This document shows positions 1 through 8,295 of a stretch of DNA of 35,083 bases, one piece after another. This DNA comes from Bacteroidales bacterium Phil12 (GTDB taxonomy: Bacteria > Bacteroidota > Bacteroidia > Bacteroidales > P3): NCBI GenBank assembly GCA_002633275.1, contig NWBO01000167.1, positions 1 through 35,083 on the forward strand, written 5' to 3'. Every line of letters starts with the position of its first letter. Positions within the stretch are counted from its first letter, which is position 1. The notes beneath the pieces are model-generated. The model was not told the origin of the DNA. It made no database searches and saw nothing but the letters and a program-made list of their open reading frames with translations. Both the position numbers and the translations under genes were made by a program.

Positions 1-3000
1 CCAGTTTATTGTTGATTCAGTTTTATCTGAGTCTTCAAAATCAGGAATAGCTATAGCTTCTTCGTTATCACGAATGAGTCTTCTTACAGAAATGTATGAT
101 TCACTGTCGGTTCTGATATTCCCAAACAAATTGATAGCATCAACATTCTGTTCCAACCATTTCTGCATTTCGTTGGGAAGCTTTTCTTCGTCATTAAGTA
201 AAGATTGCTCTGCAAATACTTGGGTTTCTGAATCAAAATCAGAAATCTTGAAATACTCATCAAACCCTCTATACTGGTTAGTCTTAATCATTGTCAAAGC
301 CTCGCTAAGACTCTCTTCTTTACCTATTGCAAGATTGTAATAATCAGGCTCATCATTAAGTGAATAGTCAAGACAGAAGCGGAGTTGTTCTATTGTGAGA
401 TGTTTATCTTTTATCTCGTCATAGATTTCTTTGCAAGAAACGTTCTCCTTCTTGTCTCCATAAAATTGTTCCTTAAACCACTCTGTATCATTATCTGAAG
501 GAAGACAATCCAGGAATGAATCAATATGTTCATTCTCTTCTTGATAATCACCATTTAAGGCATACAGACTATACTCATGATCATAAGCAATGAAAACACT
601 ATCCTTTATTGTCTCTGGAAGTCCTTCATTATTATGTCTGATACAATTAAATATGATTTTTCTAAATTCATTCTCTTCAGTATCACGTGACACAGCAAAT
701 TTAATAATCTGCCAACGAATATCAGAATCTGTAATCTTATGGTCGATAGATATTATAGACAACGAATTGATATAATGTTCCACAACAGCAGAGTTACAAT
801 TTCTGATAAGGGGAAATATTAGATTCTTATCTGAAATCTTATCTACAACAGAATTTGCAAAGTCGTCACGAGTGATATTGAAAGCATTTGTATCTGATGG
901 AATAAGAGTTTGTACCTTTTGAGGTATATAGTAAAATCCAATCTCTAACAAAGCATTTCTCAAATCCGTGTCAAGGTCATTAGTATAGTTTTTCCCACCA
1001 TTAAGGGCCTGAACTCTAAAGCTATTATCATTACCTATAACCCTGTATTTAAGCAAGAATCCATCAGATGATATCTTCGACAAAATAGCCAATGTATCAA
1101 AGTCTATAAACTGATTAGGGTCAATCAAATCGTAGACATATAAGGTATTCATCATGAATGGTGCAGAACTCAACACCTTTTCGTACTTATATGGCACAAA
1201 ATTATAATCAGAATATGAAGCTTGAAGTTTTTCATATTCTGCTTCAGATAACTTATCGAAGTTTTCTACATTCTTACATGATTCATCTGTGGGTTTACCA
1301 TCCTTGTCAAGATATAATCTAAGTAATGAACCTGCAACAGATGTTCCACCAGCCTTGTAAGCATTCTGTATATCTCTTAGATATGCATCTGTGTTGTCGC
1401 CCCAGCCATCTTCTTGCTTTATATCATCGAAATGATTTACGATCCAATTCCATAGTGCAGTATTGTCGCCTTGTTTGTCAATAAGCCAATCTCGCTGTTT
1501 AATACATTCAGGTATGCTACCTTTGATGCGGAAATTGTCAAACAAAATAGTCCCGTCCAAACGCTCTTCAAACAGTTCAGAGAATGGCAAATAATCACTA
1601 CGCCAATTCTGAAGAACAGTGATTTCATTTATAATTTCATCTTCGTAATCAGATTCATTTTCAGCAATCATACAGAGCGTTTGACATACTGCATCTCTGC
1701 CCATAGAAGTTTCTCTCAATTCTGCAAGATTTGCTTTTATCTTACCGAAAAGATTTGAATAATCATCTTCATCATATTCCTCACACATAGGTTCTACTAT
1801 ATACTCTTGACCTACAAATATTGGTTGTGTCGTCTGAGCCATATAGTAAACATTGATATCGGACTTCAATTCCCCCCATGAATATAAATTATTCTCATTT
1901 GAACGGAATAATTGTATTGTTTCAATATCTGAGATACAATCAAGACAATTGGTATGGAATAGTCTATATTCCTCCTTAGACATACACTTTATCCATGCGG
2001 ACAATTTTTCCATGTCTGCCATTTGAAGCATCTCAGCAAAACGTAAAACACGAACCTTTTTATCAAAGTGGAAAGAATATTTTTTTCTGCTTTCATTGTC
2101 AATCCAATGTAAATCAGTTATACCAATATCTTTCAATAAAACATTCGTTTCCTTTTCTTCCTCACATACTTGTTCAAAAGGTACGTAAGTACCCTCAGAT
2201 GTATAAGCATATTCATTCAAGAATGGACGAATAACATCATAGAATGCTTTACGGATCTTCTGTTCATCTTCAGAGTTATCTTCTGGGCGTGACGATATCA
2301 AGGACTGATAGATATAATCAAACTTTTCTCTATTTGTAACCAAAAGCGACTTCAATTCATCAACCAAATGTGTATAGGCAAGACGCAATTGATCACAAGT
2401 TTTTTCTGTATCGCTTATACGCTGACGGCTATCATCTACCTCTAAAATCTGGCTGTCCAAAATAAAACCAAATCGATATTTTGTTTGCAGAATAGGCAAT
2501 CCCTTAAAGAAGTTAACCACATTTTTTTCAGCGAATATTGGATTGAAAGCAAAGTGATAATGGAATTTATTCCCTTCTTCTACAAAATCAACAAATAACG
2601 AACTAACAGGATGCTGCTCTACGTCCTTACCCATCACATATATATGTTTAAGTGATTTGCCTACATTACGCTCTTGATCTGCTGTAATAGAAGCAAAACC
2701 ACCTAAACGTGCACGAACATTCTCAAGGTTGTTTTCTTCAATGATCGCATCATACTTACCCTTTCCTAAGGGTATAATTAAAGCCGTTCCCCTAGTCAAG
2801 AACGATTTATTTCTTGGTGGATCAACTAATTCATTGAATGCCTTAATTGCTCTTTGAGCTTCTTCATTGCTAAATCTTTCTAAATCTTGACCTGGTGCTA
2901 TTGGATAATAGCTCATAAGAATTTTGGCAAACAATATATGGTTCTCAACATCGTCTGCTTGAGCAGGAATCCACTCATCATCGTTAATAAGCCAAGCATC

Positions 3001-3540
3001 CAACTGGGACATATTGTGCCAACTAACAAGATATGGTCCTTTTTTGTTATTAATGATGGCATCTTTAAGAAGCTCTTCTGTATTGACGTTATGATTTATA
3101 TCTGCCAAAAGTGTATAAAGCAACTTGGAACCTTGACCATATTTGCCCAATTTGTCATCATCGTTTAACTTCAAGGATTTACCTTTTGCCAAAAAATTAT
3201 ATAACTGACCATCTCTAGGCTCTTCGCCTTCAGGAAGATCAAAAATATTGAGGTCTGTAAAGAACGGTTCTCCGTTATTTAGTACTATCAAGAACTCTTC
3301 ATTAGCATAGAAGAATAAAGAATCTGCACTTGCATCATATGCATTCTGCACAAATTCATAGAACAACTGTTCTTTTGCATTATTTGCAAAACTGGCTGCA
3401 CCTGTTATGAGAGCATCGACTTTTTGTCCCTGCCCACTCATCATATTCAAAAAGTATTCTTTATTCGAACCTACTAGTTCAAGGGTTTCATTACCTTTTG
3501 AAATTGATTTTATATATTGTCTGAGGTCTCTTACTTTCAT
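1..3540 (-). CDS. Large GHKL-ATPase-fold protein, 3' end beyond the left edge (partial)
   Basis: The reading frame is open on the minus strand from an ATG at 3540 to the window edge: 1180 codons with no stop, so the true length is unknown. The N-terminal ~145 residues look like a GHKL (Hsp90/MutL/sacsin-type) ATP-binding domain. There is an E62-x3-N66-x2-D69 helix (N-box), an N-N-G at 88-90 in the place of the usual DxG box, and a glycine-rich lid G-K-Y-G-Q-G at 132-137. The rest is a long, mostly soluble region I do not recognise. It is third in an operon with the ZorB-like and ZorA-like genes, 12 nt after the ZorB-like stop. By analogy with Zorya, whose ZorAB membrane complex works with cytosolic ZorC/D or ZorE, this protein may be the cytosolic partner or effector. 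That is inference. The ATPase fold call is fairly secure; the function is unknown. Confidence 0.75.
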   Translation of the reverse strand, partial: MKVRDLRQYIKSISKGNETLELVGSNKEYFLNMMSGQGQKVDALITGAASFANNAKEQLFYEFVQNAYDASADSLFFYANEEFLIVLNNGEPFFTDLNIFDLPEGEEPRDGQLYNFLAKGKSLKLNDDDKLGKYGQGSKLLYTLLADINHNVNTEELLKDAIINNKKGPYLVSWHNMSQLDAWLINDDEWIPAQADDVENHILFAKILMSYYPIAPGQDLERFSNEEAQRAIKAFNELVDPPRNKSFLTRGTALIIPLGKGKYDAIIEENNLENVRARLGGFASITADQERNVGKSLKHIYVMGKDVEQHPVSSLFVDFVEEGNKFHYHFAFNPIFAEKNVVNFFKGLPILQTKYRFGFILDSQILEVDDSRQRISDTEKTCDQLRLAYTHLVDELKSLLVTNREKFDYIYQSLISSRPEDNSEDEQKIRKAFYDVIRPFLNEYAYTSEGTYVPFEQVCEEEKETNVLLKDIGITDLHWIDNESRKKYSFHFDKKVRVLRFAEMLQMADMEKLSAWIKCMSKEEYRLFHTNCLDCISDIETIQLFRSNENNLYSWGELKSDINVYYMAQTTQPIFVGQEYIVEPMCEEYDEDDYSNLFGKIKANLAELRETSMGRDAVCQTLCMIAENESDYEDEIINEITVLQNWRSDYLPFSELFEERLDGTILFDNFRIKGSIPECIKQRDWLIDKQGDNTALWNWIVNHFDDIKQEDGWGDNTDAYLRDIQNAYKAGGTSVAGSLLRLYLDKDGKPTDESCKNVENFDKLSEAEYEKLQASYSDYNFVPYKYEKVLSSAPFMMNTLYVYDLIDPNQFIDFDTLAILSKISSDGFLLKYRVIGNDNSFRVQALNGGKNYTNDLDTDLRNALLEIGFYYIPQKVQTLIPSDTNAFNITRDDFANSVVDKISDKNLIFPLIRNCNSAVVEHYINSLSIISIDHKITDSDIRWQIIKFAVSRDTEENEFRKIIFNCIRHNNEGLPETIKDSVFIAYDHEYSLYALNGDYQEENEHIDSFLDCLPSDNDTEWFKEQFYGDKKENVSCKEIYDEIKDKHLTIEQLRFCLDYSLNDEPDYYNLAIGKEESLSEALTMIKTNQYRGFDEYFKISDFDSETQVFAEQSLLNDEEKLPNEMQKWLEQNVDAINLFGNIRTDSESYISVRRLIRDNEEAIAIPDFEDSDKTESTINW

Positions 3541-3552
3541 AATTCCTCTACT

Positions 3553-4251
3553 TTATTTGATGTAAGGGATGATTTGAATGATAAATGTTTTGTTGAGTTC
3601 TTCTTGGCCTGGAGTATTGGGATATCTACCTTGACCACCAAAACCCGAACCAGAAATAAACACTTCTCCATTCATTTCTTGAATGGATTTAATTATCCCA
3701 TTTTGATTCCAAAGATTATATAAGCTCAATGCACGTTCATAGCTACGAATTTCCATTGTGTGCCATACAGATCTATCCGCTGCTTCATTTGCTTCCTTGG
3801 AACCTTTGTTCAAATGTCTGGCTGCTCGTCCTTCTATTATGATTTTGAAAGAGATGTTTACAGACTCTTTAAATTTGGACAAAATTTTGTTAACCAACTC
3901 TTTTCCCGCTTCTATAAAAATTTCTTCTTTATCAGCCGGGATATTTGCCAAATTAGGTTCAAACATTATATCTGATTTACACTCAAATCTTTGATATTGC
4001 TCATTATAATGGAAATACTCACTTACCAATGACTTTTGTGCTTCGTTGAACTCTCGAATCATTCTTGATTGTTCAATGGTGACTTTTATACTACCACCAT
4101 CACCACCAATAGCCCCTGTCACCTTAATGTAGCCATACCATGCAACAAGACTGGTTATGATAAACACAACCAGAAACCCTGACATTAAATCTGTATAATT
4201 CTGCCAGAAATTATGCTCGTCACCTTCGTTTTTAAAATTCAACTTACTCAT
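3553..4251 (-). CDS. ZorB-like / MotB-OmpA family membrane protein
   Basis: This 232-aa protein has the MotB/ZorB layout: a short cytoplasmic N-terminus, one membrane segment (about residues 19-43) with an aspartate at its start (D21 in Y-T-D-L-M), and a C-terminal OmpA-like domain (about 110-230). In MotB and ZorB the equivalent Asp is the ion-carrying residue. The OmpA-like part retains an I-I-I-E-G strand, a helix S-Y-E-R-A-L-S-L and a final beta strand, consistent with peptidoglycan binding in the periplasm. Its ATG overlaps the stop of the ZorA-like gene by ATGA, so the two are translationally coupled and probably form one inner-membrane complex. The family (ion-driven stator-like unit) is clear. 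Assignment to Zorya proper is less sure because no ZorC, ZorD or ZorE is seen. Confidence 0.8.
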   Translation of the reverse strand: MSKLNFKNEGDEHNFWQNYTDLMSGFLVVFIITSLVAWYGYIKVTGAIGGDGGSIKVTIEQSRMIREFNEAQKSLVSEYFHYNEQYQRFECKSDIMFEPNLANIPADKEEIFIEAGKELVNKILSKFKESVNISFKIIIEGRAARHLNKGSKEANEAADRSVWHTMEIRSYERALSLYNLWNQNGIIKSIQEMNGEVFISGSGFGGQGRYPNTPGQEELNKTFIIQIIPYIK

Positions 4252-5741
4252 TTGTTGGCGATTCTATTAAGTTGACTTTCAAGTTTCTGAAGAGTCTCAA
4301 TTGTTGTGCTGATTTCATTGATGTGAGAAATCAGGTTCTCTATACGTTCTTGTCTTTCTTCCATTACAGCAATGACTTCATCCACCTTTTCATTTGTGTG
4401 GACAACATGCTTCATGCTATCATTAATGGTCGAAAGCATATTTTCTTGACTCTCATTCATCCTATGAGCATTATTTACGGCATCAATATATGCTTGAGCT
4501 GCACTCTCATAGTTGCCCTTAATATTTCGAACATGATCACTGATGTATGCATAACTCTTTTCTAATGCTTCTACATTTGTGACAATTGCTGAACTGAGGG
4601 CATTAACTTCATCAGTAACAGTCTTCTGCAAGTCCGTTACGAATGTAGAAAGAGAATTGCGTAATTCAGCACTTACTTCACGATTCATAGATGTACTGCT
4701 TTGAAGCATTTTTTGATTTACTTCAGCATAAGCATCCTTCAAATCAACCATCTGTTGCAAGCTGTTTGTACTTTGTTCCTGAATCTTTTCATATTCAGCA
4801 TTAAATTGTGCATTCATCTTTTCAGCGAAATCTGAGTTCTGACTAGCCAATTTTTCTGACAAAGCATTATAGTTTTCAACGATAGAAGTCAATTTTTCAT
4901 CCTGGCTAGAACGTAAATTAGCCAATGCAGAAGTCATTTGAGTACAGAGTGATGTGATTTGTACTGTCACATTGTTAGATACAGACTGTAACTCTGTATT
5001 GGTCCCTGCAATCATTTGCTGGACATTAGTCTTTTGCTCTTCAAGCAGACCTGTAGAGAGTGAAGACATTTTATCTGTCAAAGCCTCAAGAGTATCTGCA
5101 CATTTCTTGAACTGTTCTTCACCAAAGTCCTTAATATTCTGTTCAATCCGGCCATTCATCTCAGTAAAGATATCATCCATTCTCTTTACAAAGTCATTAA
5201 TAAATTGCTCAAGAATCTTACTTTGCTGGCTAATAGTAGTATTGAGTCGTTCATTATATTCTTCATTTTTGGCACTTTGTTCTACAAGTTGCTGTGAAAT
5301 CCTTGATAGAGATTTATTTGTTGTAGTTGACAACAGGGTAAGATTATACAAACACTCTTCAGGTGTTTGTAGGTTAATTTTCTTTTCCAATTTCCGGTCT
5401 TCATATGAATACCATATCTTACATCCAGCTGTTGCGATAAACGCAGAAATAAGACCTGCGATAGAAGATGTAAAGGCAGGTACCAAATTTCGAATTATGG
5501 TATCTATTTCAAGTGAGTCCTGGTTGATGTCGCCTAATGAATTACAGATAGCCACGAATGTTCCCAAGAGACCTAATGAAGTAAATAAGCCTGGTAAGCT
5601 ATTCAGTAATTGTCTGGATCTATTCTTATAGTATATCAATCCAAAAATTACAGTTATCACAACGCTTGCAATAAACACACCCTTACCTGTCAGCATTACG
5701 GCAAGTGGTTCTGTTAAGCATTTGAATTCAATTTCACTCAT
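4248..5741 (-). CDS. ZorA-like / MotA-TolQ-ExbB family protein with coiled-coil tail
   Basis: This 497-aa protein has three predicted membrane helices (about 20-38, 51-69, 86-109). A P-G-L-F-T-S-L-G-L-L-G-T-F stretch at 50-62 is typical of the MotA/TolQ/ExbB channel fold and of ZorA. Residues ~115-497 are a long, Gln/Ser/Asn/Glu-rich heptad-like region, matching the long intracellular tail of ZorA rather than the short loops of MotA or ExbB. It is first in the minus-strand operon and overlaps the ZorB-like gene by 4 nt. In Zorya, ZorA5ZorB2 senses envelope disturbance at phage entry and signals through the tail. A similar role is inferred here. Flagellar MotA is unlikely, because no flagellar genes are present and the tail is wrong for it. 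Confidence 0.82.
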   Translation of the reverse strand: MSEIEFKCLTEPLAVMLTGKGVFIASVVITVIFGLIYYKNRSRQLLNSLPGLFTSLGLLGTFVAICNSLGDINQDSLEIDTIIRNLVPAFTSSIAGLISAFIATAGCKIWYSYEDRKLEKKINLQTPEECLYNLTLLSTTTNKSLSRISQQLVEQSAKNEEYNERLNTTISQQSKILEQFINDFVKRMDDIFTEMNGRIEQNIKDFGEEQFKKCADTLEALTDKMSSLSTGLLEEQKTNVQQMIAGTNTELQSVSNNVTVQITSLCTQMTSALANLRSSQDEKLTSIVENYNALSEKLASQNSDFAEKMNAQFNAEYEKIQEQSTNSLQQMVDLKDAYAEVNQKMLQSSTSMNREVSAELRNSLSTFVTDLQKTVTDEVNALSSAIVTNVEALEKSYAYISDHVRNIKGNYESAAQAYIDAVNNAHRMNESQENMLSTINDSMKHVVHTNEKVDEVIAVMEERQERIENLISHINEISTTIETLQKLESQLNRIANK

Positions 5742-5790
5742 GACTTCTATTATTGTTTCAATTTGTTATTCTTTACTAATTATTATACTG

Positions 5791-5819
5791 CAAATGTAAT
5801 CTATTTTAAGGAGAACAAT
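5791..5819 (-). promoter_or_regulatory. Predicted Bacteroidales promoter for the ZorA-like operon
   Basis: Read on the minus strand, TACATTTG (5798-5791) fits the Bacteroidales -7 consensus TAnnTTTG. An ATTG at 5819-5816, 17 nt further upstream, is a one-mismatch -33 TTTG box. This would start transcription about 40 nt before the ATG at 5741. Call made by motif match only. Confidence 0.5.
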
Positions 5820-5831
5820 ACGAAAACGAAG

Positions 5832-5858
5832 AATAATTTGCATAAAAAGCAAATTATT
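5832..5858. promoter_or_regulatory. Perfect 10-bp inverted repeat, candidate shared operator
   Basis: AATAATTTGC at 5832-5841 and GCAAATTATT at 5849-5858 are perfect inverted repeats around a 7-nt spacer. The repeat sits between the -33 boxes of two divergent predicted promoters. A dimeric Xre-type repressor, such as the product of the next gene, is the natural candidate ligand. It is too AT-rich and lacks the T-tract expected of a terminator. Confidence 0.6.
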
Positions 5859-5866
5859 TGTTGAAT

Positions 5867-5901
5867 TTTCGATGATTATTTTATAATTTCATCTATTTTT
5901 G
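5867..5901 (+). promoter_or_regulatory. Predicted Bacteroidales promoter for the MADS-like operon
   Basis: TATTTTTG at 5894-5901 fits the -7 consensus TAnnTTTG, 21 nt before the ATG at 5923. The -33 element is weak: TTTC at 5867-5870 with a 23-nt spacer. The -7 match and its position are good; the -33 match is poor. Confidence 0.45.
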
Positions 5902-5922
5902 CATTAATAAAACTGAAAAAAC

Positions 5923-6132
5923 ATGGATAATAAAGACATTAACAGAATTAAAGTTGTACTTGTAGAAAAGAAGCGGACTGGAAAATGGTTAGCTGAAGCT
6001 TTAGACAAAGATCCAGCAACAGTTTCCAAGTGGTGTACCAATACAGCACAACCTTCACTTGAAACGTTAAGGCAAATAGCCAAATGTCTTGAAGTTGATG
6101 TAAAAGACTTACTCAACTCACAGAATGAATAG
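5923..6132 (+). CDS. Xre-family helix-turn-helix regulator (MAD1-like)
   Basis: This is a 69-aa, single-domain Cro/CI-type HTH protein. Its core reads W-L-A-E-A-L-D-K-D-P-A-T-V-S-K-W, followed by the usual third and fourth helices (S-L-E-T-L-R-Q-I-A-K). Proteins of this size often sit just upstream of restriction-modification genes in Bacteroidetes as control proteins. It is the first gene of the plus-strand operon, about 110 nt before the methyltransferase, and lies beside a perfect inverted repeat that could be its operator. In the MADS nomenclature as I remember it, the first gene (MAD1) is an HTH protein, which fits. Autoregulation and control of the divergent operon are inferred. Confidence 0.8.
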   Translation: MDNKDINRIKVVLVEKKRTGKWLAEALDKDPATVSKWCTNTAQPSLETLRQIAKCLEVDVKDLLNSQNE

Positions 6133-6240
6133 ATTACCCGCATATCCTATAGTTTTAATTCTAATGCAAAAGTACTCATATAATTGCGAGTTCGGAATAC
6201 ATGGCCGATAGATGGACTAAAATGGATGTGCGTATATAAA

Positions 6241-8295
6241 ATGAACCAATTACTTTTGCAAGTTATGGCAGACCAATTCAACAATGAACAGGCAAACCTC
6301 AGTGAAGTAGTGCTTGGTGAGAATGAAATTATATGCTCTCTTACTAACAGAGTTGTCAAGGCAACAGACAAGGAGCTAACTCTTCAGTCAATGATTAACA
6401 TGATGACTGAAGAATATGACTTTGCCCCTTCTGATATGGAGAGAGACTTCAAAGTTAAGTATGAAGATGTAGATGAGGGTAAGACAAAGAATCAAAAGGT
6501 AGATTTGGCTATCTTTGAGGAAGGACGTGCTCACGATGTGGCTAATTTAGTTAGAGTCATTATCGTAGCCAAAGATGCAAAGGTAAAGCCAGAAGATAAG
6601 AAGAATGGTGTATCAGCATCCCTTGAAGGCATACTATGCTTCACAGATTGTCAATTTGGCTGCTGGACAAATGGAGAAGACTTACAATATCAGTACTCTT
6701 CTGAAGATGCATTTGGTCAGACAACTATTGAATCTATCTCAGACTTTCCTGCTAATGGTCAAACCTTGGAAGACCTCGAAGCACAAGGTGAACGTGCAAT
6801 GCCTCGTAAGCCGGCAAATGAATCTTTGGTAAAGACCTTCAAACGCTGCCATGACTATATCTACGGAAATGAGGGTATGAAGAAGACTGCCTTCTGGGAA
6901 CTTCTTAATCTCATTTTCTGTAAACTTTATGATGAAAAACGTAGATTCTCTGATGCTAAGGCTGGAATAAGCTATCGTCGTCGCTTCTGGGTTGGTGTTA
7001 AAGAGCAAAACACAGAAGAAGGAAGAAAGGCTGTAGCAGAACGAATCAAGGGTATATTCGAAGACCTTAAGGAAAGCAGCGTATTCAAGGATGTATTTGA
7101 TGGCAATGAACAAATTATGCTTTCTGATAGAGGTTTGGCATACGTTGCCAGTGAATTGGCAAAATACTCATTCCTCGATGCTACTGTAGATGTAAAGGGT
7201 ACAGCTTACGAAACCATTGTAAGTAATACTCTTAAGCAAGAGGCTGGTCAGTTCTTCACACCAAGAAACATCATCAAGTGTATGGTTGAAATTCTCGACC
7301 CAGATGAGAATTGCCGTGTTCTTGACCCAGCATGTGGTTCTGGTGGATTCTTGGTTATGGTTCTTGATCATGTAAGACATAAAATCGCCAGAAGAATGTA
7401 TGGCGATTTGGATGATTTGCATCTTGAAGCCAAGCTAAACTCACCTGAGGTTGATGACTGTGTACGTGAGTATGCAGAGAAGATGATATTTGGTTTCGAC
7501 TTTGACCCAGACCTCAAGAAAGCAGCACGTATGAACATGGTGATGGCTGGTGATGGTCATTCAAACATATACAATATCAACTCGCTTGATTATCCTTATG
7601 GTGCTAAACCAGATATACCATTAATTGCAGAAGCAGTGAACAAGAGTATCAAGCAGAGCGCTGATAAAGATTTCAAGTTTACTACAGCAGAAAATAATGC
7701 TCAAGGTAAGTTCGATATGATTTTCACTAACCCACCTTTCGGAGCCAAGGTTGAGGTAGATATTGAAATTGCCAAGCGATATGAGTTGAATAGCAAGGCT
7801 CCTGAAGTTCTCTTCATCGAAGCCTGCTGCAACTTCTTAAAGCCTGGTGGTAAGATGGCAATCGTTCTTCCTGATGGTATCTTGGGCAATCCTAATACAG
7901 AAGAAGTACGTCTGTGGATTCTCAAGCATTTCAAACTGATTGCTAGTGTTGACCTACCAGTAGAAACCTTCTTACCTCAAGTTGGTGTACAGGCATCACT
8001 GCTTTTCCTCCAAAAGAAAACAGATGAAGAAATGTTGATTCCTATTGAGAGTGAGGATTATGATGTATTTATGGCAATCGTTGAACAAGTGGGCAAAGAT
8101 CGTAGAGGTGTTCCTGTCTATGAAAGAGACGAAGACGGGGCTGAAATCTTATTCCCTCATGTAAAACGATGGTTGGCATATAATGAGTTCGGACGTGAGG
8201 TAGTTCGCTCACGCAACGAACGTATAAAGAGATTAGCTGATGACCTACCAAAGGTTACAGAAGAATATAGAAAATTTAGGTTTGATAAATTATGA
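6241..8295 (+). CDS. hsdM: HsdM-like N6-adenine DNA methyltransferase (MAD2-like)
   Basis: This is a type I-style modification subunit of 684 aa from the chosen start. An all-helical N-terminal HsdM domain precedes Q-F-F-T-P-R-N, then SAM-binding motif I D-P-A-C-G-S-G-G (from residue 362) and catalytic motif IV N-P-P-F (from 497), the N6-adenine pattern. The frame is open from about 6184 (TTG) with ATGs at 6223, 6241 and 6265. I chose 6241, but 6265 is almost as likely, and a TACTTTTG box at 6251-6258 could even be a promoter. The stop overlaps the HsdS start by ATGA, so the M and S subunits are coupled. No HsdR helicase/nuclease is present. In context it should make the self-methylation mark of a MADS-like system. 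Confidence 0.9.
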   Translation: MNQLLLQVMADQFNNEQANLSEVVLGENEIICSLTNRVVKATDKELTLQSMINMMTEEYDFAPSDMERDFKVKYEDVDEGKTKNQKVDLAIFEEGRAHDVANLVRVIIVAKDAKVKPEDKKNGVSASLEGILCFTDCQFGCWTNGEDLQYQYSSEDAFGQTTIESISDFPANGQTLEDLEAQGERAMPRKPANESLVKTFKRCHDYIYGNEGMKKTAFWELLNLIFCKLYDEKRRFSDAKAGISYRRRFWVGVKEQNTEEGRKAVAERIKGIFEDLKESSVFKDVFDGNEQIMLSDRGLAYVASELAKYSFLDATVDVKGTAYETIVSNTLKQEAGQFFTPRNIIKCMVEILDPDENCRVLDPACGSGGFLVMVLDHVRHKIARRMYGDLDDLHLEAKLNSPEVDDCVREYAEKMIFGFDFDPDLKKAARMNMVMAGDGHSNIYNINSLDYPYGAKPDIPLIAEAVNKSIKQSADKDFKFTTAENNAQGKFDMIFTNPPFGAKVEVDIEIAKRYELNSKAPEVLFIEACCNFLKPGGKMAIVLPDGILGNPNTEEVRLWILKHFKLIASVDLPVETFLPQVGVQASLLFLQKKTDEEMLIPIESEDYDVFMAIVEQVGKDRRGVPVYERDEDGAEILFPHVKRWLAYNEFGREVVRSRNERIKRLADDLPKVTEEYRKFRFDKL

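Noticed and set aside
4954-5631. Long open frame on the plus strand (225 codons) opposite the ZorA-like gene
   Set aside because: It is the antisense of a well-supported coding region, rich in Ser/Cys/Leu with no family signature, and its coding potential is explained by the codon bias of the ZorA-like gene.
4248-5741. Flagellar MotA or TonB-system ExbB
   Set aside because: The long coiled-coil tail, the partner gene and the defence context match ZorA better, and no flagellar or TonB genes are nearby.
5807-5816. Shine-Dalgarno-like AAGGAG on the plus strand in the divergent control region
   Set aside because: No start codon with an open frame follows at a useful distance, and Bacteroidales genes rarely depend on such sites.
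6184-6240. N-terminal extension of HsdM from a TTG codon at 6184
   Set aside because: The extra 19 residues do not look like HsdM. ATG starts at 6241 or 6265 fit the family better.
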